The translations under genes and the position numbers were made by a program. Shown in pieces: positions 5,733 to 8,956 of a stretch of DNA of 8,956 nt. Under the pieces are notes generated by a model. It did not search any database. It saw only the letters and a list, made by a program, of their open reading frames with translations, and was not told where the DNA came from. Source of the DNA: an uncultured Clostridia bacterium (GTDB taxonomy: Bacteria > Bacillota > Clostridia > Oscillospirales > Acutalibacteraceae); NCBI GenBank assembly GCA_944382025.1, contig CALWMQ010000231.1:1-8956 (forward strand). Direction: 5' to 3'. Each line of letters starts with the position of its first letter. Position 1 is the first letter of the stretch.

Positions 5733-6581
5733 ATGTGGGGACTGGATAACAAACGGCCAAAGTATAAAGCGGATGAGCGGAAATTGATCCTGGTGCCTGT
5801 GGCGGATATCCTGCCCAACCCGGATCAGCCCAGACGGGAATTTGCCTATGATAAGCTGCTGGAGCTGGCCCAGAGCATCAATGAAAATGGTTTGCTGCAT
5901 CCTATCAGTATTACCCTGCGGGACAATAAGCCGGTATTGGTGGCTGGGGAACGGCGCCTGCGGGCTGCCAAAATGGTGGGTATGAAAGAAATCCCCTGCC
6001 TGGTAGTGCGGGCGCCAGGGGCTAAAAGCGCCCTGATGGCTCTGGTTGAGAACCTGCAGCGGGAAGATATGAACGCCTTTGAGGAAGCTGAGGGTATTCA
6101 GCGGCTGATCCATGTCTACGGCCTGACCCAGGATGAGGCGGCCCACCGCCTGGGATGCGCTCAGTCCACCGTAGCCAATAAGCTCCGTTTGCTGAAGCTG
6201 GACCCGGAGCAGCGGGAACAAATCCTGCGCAACGGCCTCACGGAACGCCATGCCCGAATCCTCCTCCGCCTGGAGGATGGGGAACTGCGCCAGACCGCCT
6301 TGGAACGAATGATCGCCGGACGGCTGACGGTGGCCCAGGCCGAACGGCTGGCGGACGAGCTGCTGGAAGGCCGATCCAAAGCCAGGCGCCGCCCTACTCC
6401 TTTAATCCGGGATGTCCGGCTGTTTATCAATACCGTCAACCATGCCCTGGATACCATGCGCCGGTCGGGAATCCCGGCACAGGCGGAAAAAAGCGAAACT
6501 CCCGAATACATCCAGTATGTCGTGCGCATCCCTAAGGGCGGAAAGACGGTAGCCGAGGTTACCGGGATCCATACCGCCTGA
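5733..6581 (+). CDS. noc: Noc-type ParB-family nucleoid occlusion protein
   Basis: Noc is a CTP-binding DNA clamp that loads at Noc sites over the chromosome and blocks FtsZ ring assembly over the nucleoid. The 282-residue protein has the N-terminal CTPase fold with QPRREF (32-37), GERR (72-75) and ENLQRED (106-112). A helix-turn-helix follows (about 131-155). Its motif QSTVANKLRLLKL carries Gln144 and Lys150, the residues that set Noc site choice in place of the Arg and Thr of ParB. The C-terminal dimer domain (about 218-270, RDVRLFINTVNHALD to EYIQYVVRIPK) matches Bacillus Noc. The ATG at 5733 has GAAAGGA (5716-5722) ten bases upstream; a TTG at 5655 in frame is less likely. The first 18 residues are charged and show no clear amphipathic membrane-targeting helix like that of B. 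subtilis. soj and spo0J, the usual next genes, are absent here. Confidence 0.9.
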   Translation: MWGLDNKRPKYKADERKLILVPVADILPNPDQPRREFAYDKLLELAQSINENGLLHPISITLRDNKPVLVAGERRLRAAKMVGMKEIPCLVVRAPGAKSALMALVENLQREDMNAFEEAEGIQRLIHVYGLTQDEAAHRLGCAQSTVANKLRLLKLDPEQREQILRNGLTERHARILLRLEDGELRQTALERMIAGRLTVAQAERLADELLEGRSKARRRPTPLIRDVRLFINTVNHALDTMRRSGIPAQAEKSETPEYIQYVVRIPKGGKTVAEVTGIHTA

Positions 6582-6672
6582 GGCGAACATATTCCTTGAA
6601 ACCATATCATGGAGATTTATGGTGCAAGGGAAGAGAAGGATGTTTTCTTTCCCTGACCCGTCGCCTACTGAA

Positions 6673-6713
6673 AAATCCCTGTACCGAAGGGAACCCTTCC
6701 GGTACAGGGATTT
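6673..6713. terminator. Bidirectional terminator between noc and the DUF3048 gene
   Basis: A stem of 14 bp (6673-6686 with 6700-6713, core TCCCTGTACCG) is extended by AAGG/CCTT after a one-base bulge and closed by a GAAC loop. A-rich and T-rich flanks (AAAAA before, TTT after) give a T run in both directions. It lies between two convergent genes and should serve both. Confidence 0.9.
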
Positions 6714-6733
6714 CAGCGTTTCAGCAAAGAGGT

Positions 6734-7795
6734 TCAACTCAGGGAGGTTTTTCCCTTGAGTTTGCTGTCCACCAGGCAGATATAGGTTTTCCCCGGGGCG
6801 GAAATCATGGCTGTCCCGTCTGCCTCGGTAAATTTCATGCCGCTGTTGGCGACAGAGTAGCGGATATCCCGGCTGGAGCCGCCGGAAACCAATATCCCCT
6901 CACCGCTGGACATCTTGAAATTACAGGTGTCGCTGCTCTCCATATACTTATCCGCGTACAGGATCAGCACATTGGAGGCAGTAATGGGCCGACCTTCCGC
7001 CGATTTATGAAAATTCCCTTTTTCCAGGGCGCCGTTTTGCTTGGTGTACAGGCCGGTATCCCCATCGTATGTGAAACTGACTATCCGGTTGCCGCTGACA
7101 TTCAGCTGAACCTTATCCCCGGCGCCGGATCCGGCTTTTTCTCCGAAGGTAAAAGGGGCAGTCCGGTCGGCGGCAGTACTGTATTTCAGTTTTTCCATCC
7201 GTTCCACCAGATTTTTGCCGCTTACCAGCATACTGTATTCAGTGCCTTTTTCCTTTTTCAGGGTAGCGTCCCGCCAGAAGGTGGTACCATCATAAACCAG
7301 GGCGTTAATATTATCCATATCACTTTTGCTGATGGCGTCCAGAGCGGTGTTGCTGCCGCCGGCATGACAGTATATCAGATCCATGGCCAGGGCGACGGAA
7401 ACAAACGGGGTTCGGGCGCTGCGCACCGGGCCAAGCTGATCCGGAACACGGCTGGCGTTGGAAAACACCGCCATAATCCGGGTAATACCGCCTTCGGTTT
7501 CTACTTCCATATACATATCCGCTTGGTCTATCCCCAGCTGGGGACGGGACTTATCGTTGTTCCCGACCATGACAGCGACAGGGCGATCGCCTCCGGAGAC
7601 CAGGTTATACTCGCCGGTCAGGGGATTGAGCAAATCGGGATCAGGGGGCGCTTGGGTGGATGGGGTGGTAACCTCCGGGACGGAGGAGTCCGGCGCGGGG
7701 CCGCCGCTGGAAGCGGGATCGCCAGGGGTATTGGAACAGCCTGCCAGCGTGGCAGTCAACGCGAGGGCCGTCAGGCCGGCCAGAAATTTTTTCAT
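6734..7795 (-). CDS. DUF3048 (YerB-like) lipoprotein
   Basis: The 353-residue protein begins with a lipoprotein signal: MKK, a hydrophobic stretch (residues 4-16), and a lipobox LAGC ending at Cys20, so it should be tethered outside the cell membrane. A Pro/Ser/Thr-rich linker (21-55) follows. The DUF3048 core then has NPLTG (57-61), RPVAVMV (71-77), a GGITR segment (102-106) and LGPVRSAR (121-128). The C-terminal domain ends with the family's PGKTYICLV (334-342). Family members are extracellular proteins of unknown biochemical role. The ATG at 7793-7795 has GGAG (7808-7811) at a 12-base gap. An in-frame TTG two codons earlier is better spaced and is an alternative start. It lies 112 bases downstream of the HEPN gene on the same strand and ends at the shared terminator. 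No clear promoter of its own is seen, so readthrough from the MNT promoter is possible. Confidence 0.88.
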   Translation of the reverse strand: MKKFLAGLTALALTATLAGCSNTPGDPASSGGPAPDSSVPEVTTPSTQAPPDPDLLNPLTGEYNLVSGGDRPVAVMVGNNDKSRPQLGIDQADMYMEVETEGGITRIMAVFSNASRVPDQLGPVRSARTPFVSVALAMDLIYCHAGGSNTALDAISKSDMDNINALVYDGTTFWRDATLKKEKGTEYSMLVSGKNLVERMEKLKYSTAADRTAPFTFGEKAGSGAGDKVQLNVSGNRIVSFTYDGDTGLYTKQNGALEKGNFHKSAEGRPITASNVLILYADKYMESSDTCNFKMSSGEGILVSGGSSRDIRYSVANSGMKFTEADGTAMISAPGKTYICLVDSKLKGKTSLS

Positions 7796-7907
7796 ATCCA
7801 AGTATATCTCCTTTAATAACATAATTGCCCAAGTAGGCGGGCGGGGAAGAGGCGGGACATATTTCATGTGAGGATACCAGCCCTGATTTCCTATTTCTGT
7901 TTAAGGG

Positions 7908-8333
7908 TCAATCCTCTGGCTCCACCCCATGGTATACCTGATCACAGATATAGGTGTAGCACTCCTCCGCCAGATCATAAATATCCCGGGCCTGTTCCGG
8001 TGCCAGCTCCAGGTCGCTGTCGGAGGGGTACCGGGTTTCGATATACAGACGGTTCATGCCGGATGTTTTGTTCAGCCATTTTCCAAAAGCAGGGTCATTT
8101 TTTTGCGCCTGCCGGCACAGCCAGCTTAAGTTATGGCCATCCACCAGCTGACCGCTTTTCCAGATCAGATAAGCTTTAAACGCTTTTTCCAGGCATTGCT
8201 GGCAGTGGAACCCCGCGATTTCCAGACACTGACTGTCCTGGATGAGGAGCTTAGCGGCCAGTAAGTCCCGGGCGGCGATTTCCAGCCAGTCAAAGAAAAA
8301 CCGGCTGTCACTGGAATGACGGGTTCGCCTCAT
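7908..8333 (-). CDS. HEPN domain protein (MNT-HEPN pair)
   Basis: The 141-residue, mostly helical protein matches the HEPN fold of the MNT-associated type. Residues 14-33 form the first helix (FDWLEIAARDLLAAKLLI). Residues 42-58 carry the hallmark FHCQQCLEKAFKAYLIW, GHNLSWL (66-72) stands where relatives have GHDL, and YIETRYPSD (98-106) leads into a final helix. The Arg-x(4-6)-His pair of RNA-cleaving HEPN toxins is not visible, so nuclease activity is uncertain. The start ATG at 8331-8333 has GGGAG (8342-8346) eight bases upstream. A longer in-frame start at 8429 would run deep into the MNT gene. It overlaps the end of the MNT gene by 26 bases in another frame, as expected for a cotranscribed and translationally coupled pair. 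Such pairs are toxin-antitoxin-like modules in many bacteria and archaea. Family call is good; activity is unknown. Confidence 0.82.
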   Translation of the reverse strand: MRRTRHSSDSRFFFDWLEIAARDLLAAKLLIQDSQCLEIAGFHCQQCLEKAFKAYLIWKSGQLVDGHNLSWLCRQAQKNDPAFGKWLNKTSGMNRLYIETRYPSDSDLELAPEQARDIYDLAEECYTYICDQVYHGVEPED

Positions 8334-8631
8334 ACAGCACACTCCCTGTTTTTTGAATCCGGGAAGCGAAACTGCCCGGTTCCTTAGTCCGCTGATCCCA
8401 GTCCGCCTGGGAATACACCAGTACGTCAAAAGGAATGGGGCAATCCAGTTCCATGTATAGCTGGCGTTCTATTTCCTCAGTGCCGCCGGCGTTGACAACC
8501 ACACATAGCTTTACCGAAGACACAGCGCCGTCAGGAGCTGTTTTCTGGCTGAACAGGAGGATACGCTCCGGGGCAGCCAGGCGGATAATACCGTCCCGCA
8601 GCTGTGCTACCGGCAGGGATACAGGACACAT
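8308..8631 (-). CDS. Degenerate MNT-type nucleotidyltransferase-like partner of HEPN
   Basis: The 107-residue protein fits the small MNT partner of HEPN proteins by size, gene order and its second half. IERQLYMELDCPIPFDVLVY (54-73) matches the strand with the third acidic residue (Asp69), and GSFASRIQKTGSVLYE (86-101) matches the family's C-terminal helix and strand. The catalytic region is altered: where active enzymes have Gly-Ser after the leading strand, here residues 28-29 are Ser-Gln, and the Asp-x-Asp site reads S39-V-K41. It is therefore probably unable to transfer nucleotides and may act as a binding antitoxin. The ATG at 8629-8631 has a perfect AAGGAGG (8640-8646) eight bases upstream. 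It overlaps the HEPN gene by 26 bases. The assignment rests on motif reading and context. Confidence 0.7.
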   Translation of the reverse strand: MCPVSLPVAQLRDGIIRLAAPERILLFSQKTAPDGAVSSVKLCVVVNAGGTEEIERQLYMELDCPIPFDVLVYSQADWDQRTKEPGSFASRIQKTGSVLYEANPSFQ

Positions 8632-8656
8632 AGGCCAAGCCTCCTTTCTTCTATAT

Positions 8657-8685
8657 AGTATACACCCCTTTTTTGCGAAAAACAA
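8657..8685 (-). promoter_or_regulatory. Promoter of the MNT-HEPN operon
   Basis: On the - strand TTGTTT (8680-8685) and TATACT (8657-8662) are 17 bases apart, followed by a short leader and AAGGAGG. The -10 region reads GTATACTATA, the same ten bases found in the site at 5384-5393 by the XRE gene, which may mean shared control or simply a shared -10 form. Confidence 0.65.
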
Positions 8686-8689
8686 CGAA

Positions 8690-8718
8690 TTGACAAACAT
8701 TCCCCAGATGATTATAAT
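8690..8718 (+). promoter_or_regulatory. Perfect-consensus promoter facing the tRNA half
   Basis: TTGACA (8690-8695) and TATAAT (8713-8718) with a 17-base spacer are an exact sigma-A consensus. Its -35 lies four bases from the -35 of the leftward MNT promoter. Transcription should begin near 8725, leaving about 75 bases before the tRNA-like sequence. Confidence 0.88.
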
Positions 8719-8801
8719 AGAAATGCTGCGGCGGGATTATCTCTGGAGGAAAGATTCTTCTTCTACAGATTCGCCCGGCGCGTGCCCCAACAATTGTATA
8801 G

Positions 8802-8840
8802 GCCCCCGTAGTTAAATGGATATAATAGCCCCCTCCTAAG
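8802..8840 (+). pseudogene. Isolated 5' half of tRNA-Arg(CCU)
   Basis: The sequence folds as the first half of a tRNA. GCCCCCG (8802-8808) is the 5' acceptor strand, followed by T8809-A8810 as positions 8-9. The D stem is GTTA/TAAT (8811-8814, 8823-8826) around AATGGATA. The 5' anticodon strand is GCCCC (8828-8832), and the loop CTCCTAA (8833-8839) holds anticodon CCT at 8835-8837. After G8840 the match stops: the next bases (AATATG) do not pair with the GCCCC strand, and no T arm (GGTTCGA type) or 3' acceptor strand complementary to GCCCCCG is found before the window end. It is either a truncated tRNA gene, one side of an integration site in the anticodon loop, or an interrupted gene with its 3' half beyond the window. 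Confidence 0.7.
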
Positions 8841-8856
8841 AATATGTTATAACGAC

Positions 8857-8875
8857 CGCCTTTCGGGCAAAGGCG
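8857..8875 (+). other. Hairpin just after the tRNA half
   Basis: CGCCTTT (8857-8863) pairs perfectly with AAAGGCG (8869-8875) around CGGGC. No T run follows. It sits where the missing 3' half would be, and its left flank (CGACCGCC, 8853-8860) is repeated in the next tRNA at 8949-8956. Confidence 0.6.
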
Positions 8876-8876
8876 A

Positions 8877-8905
8877 TTGACATTGAGTAAGTTTAAGACT
8901 AAAAT
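8877..8905 (+). promoter_or_regulatory. Promoter of the right-end tRNA
   Basis: TTGACA (8877-8882) and TAAAAT (8900-8905) are separated by 17 bases, one mismatch from consensus. The expected start near 8912 is about 12 bases before the tRNA at 8924, so this tRNA has its own promoter. Confidence 0.75.
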
Positions 8906-8923
8906 TGAATAGATTTTAAAGAT

Positions 8924-8956
8924 GTTTCCGTAGCTCAGCTGGATAGAGCGACCGCC
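8924..8956 (+). tRNA. 5' part of a tRNA gene, cut by the window end (possibly tRNA-Arg)
   Basis: GTTTCCG (8924-8930) is the 5' acceptor strand, TA 8931-8932, D stem GCTC/GAGC (8933-8936, 8946-8949) around AGCTGGATA, then G8950 and the anticodon-stem strand ACCGC with C32 at 8956. The window stops one base before the anticodon loop T33. The ACCGCC stem resembles tRNA-Arg(UCU) genes I know, but the anticodon is not present, so identity is a guess. Confidence 0.8.

Noticed and set aside
6596..7816. 406-codon open frame on the + strand across the DUF3048 gene
   Set aside because: It runs through the bidirectional terminator and is antisense to a lipoprotein with clear signal peptide and domain motifs; no family pattern in its reading.
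8709..8815. Small leader peptide upstream of the tRNA half
   Set aside because: The ATGs at 8709 and 8724 have no ribosome site, one lies inside the -10 region, and the frame ends inside the tRNA-like sequence.
8841..8923. Group I intron in the tRNA-Arg(CCU) anticodon loop
   Set aside because: Such introns exist in this tRNA in other bacteria, and AAGACTAAA looks faintly like a P7 element, but only 83 bases lie before the next promoter-driven tRNA and no 3' exon follows within the window; too short for a group I core.

Overview
The window looks like chromosomal DNA of a moderately GC-rich Clostridia-type Firmicute. An Oscillospiraceae-like gut anaerobe would fit, but that placement is inference. 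The reasons are strong AGGAGG-type ribosome binding sites, sigma-A promoters close to consensus, a Noc-type ParB paralogue next to mnmG-rsmG, and a DUF3048/YerB lipoprotein. The mnmG-rsmG-noc order is typical of origin-proximal DNA in Firmicutes.

Layout, left to right. Positions 1-186 hold the leader of the first gene, with no promoter I can defend. Positions 187-1263 (+) encode an AT-richer acyltransferase-3 membrane protein that ends in a clean intrinsic terminator. Positions 1305-1566 are non-coding and carry a same-strand cluster of DnaA-box-like 9-mers. A good promoter then drives mnmG (1632-3521), followed after an unusual 248-base gap by rsmG (3770-4501), which ends in a very GC-rich terminator. 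Positions 4617-5007 have no convincing gene but contain a run of short perfect stem-loops. A small XRE regulator (5008-5316, -) lies back to back with noc (5733-6581, +) across a 416-base intergenic region holding a pair of similar operator-like sites, a long hairpin and a tandem 11-bp repeat. noc and a DUF3048 lipoprotein gene (6734-7795, -) converge on a bidirectional terminator. Upstream of the lipoprotein gene, on the same strand, is an overlapping MNT-HEPN pair (8308-8631 and 7908-8333). Its promoter is back to back with a perfect-consensus promoter facing right. That promoter reads into what appears to be only the 5' half of a tRNA-Arg(CCU) gene. A second strong promoter then leads into another tRNA, cut by the window end.

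How the genes relate: MnmG (tRNA wobble U34 modification) and RsmG (16S rRNA m7G methylation) are translation-accuracy enzymes. Noc is a CTP-switch DNA-binding protein that couples division-site choice to chromosome position. The usual neighbours soj/parA and spo0J/parB do not follow noc here. The right end is an accessory-looking MNT-HEPN module beside tRNA sequences. The items most worth a second look are the isolated tRNA half with its own promoter, the catalytically degenerate MNT partner, the structured region after rsmG, and the DnaA-box-like array before mnmG.
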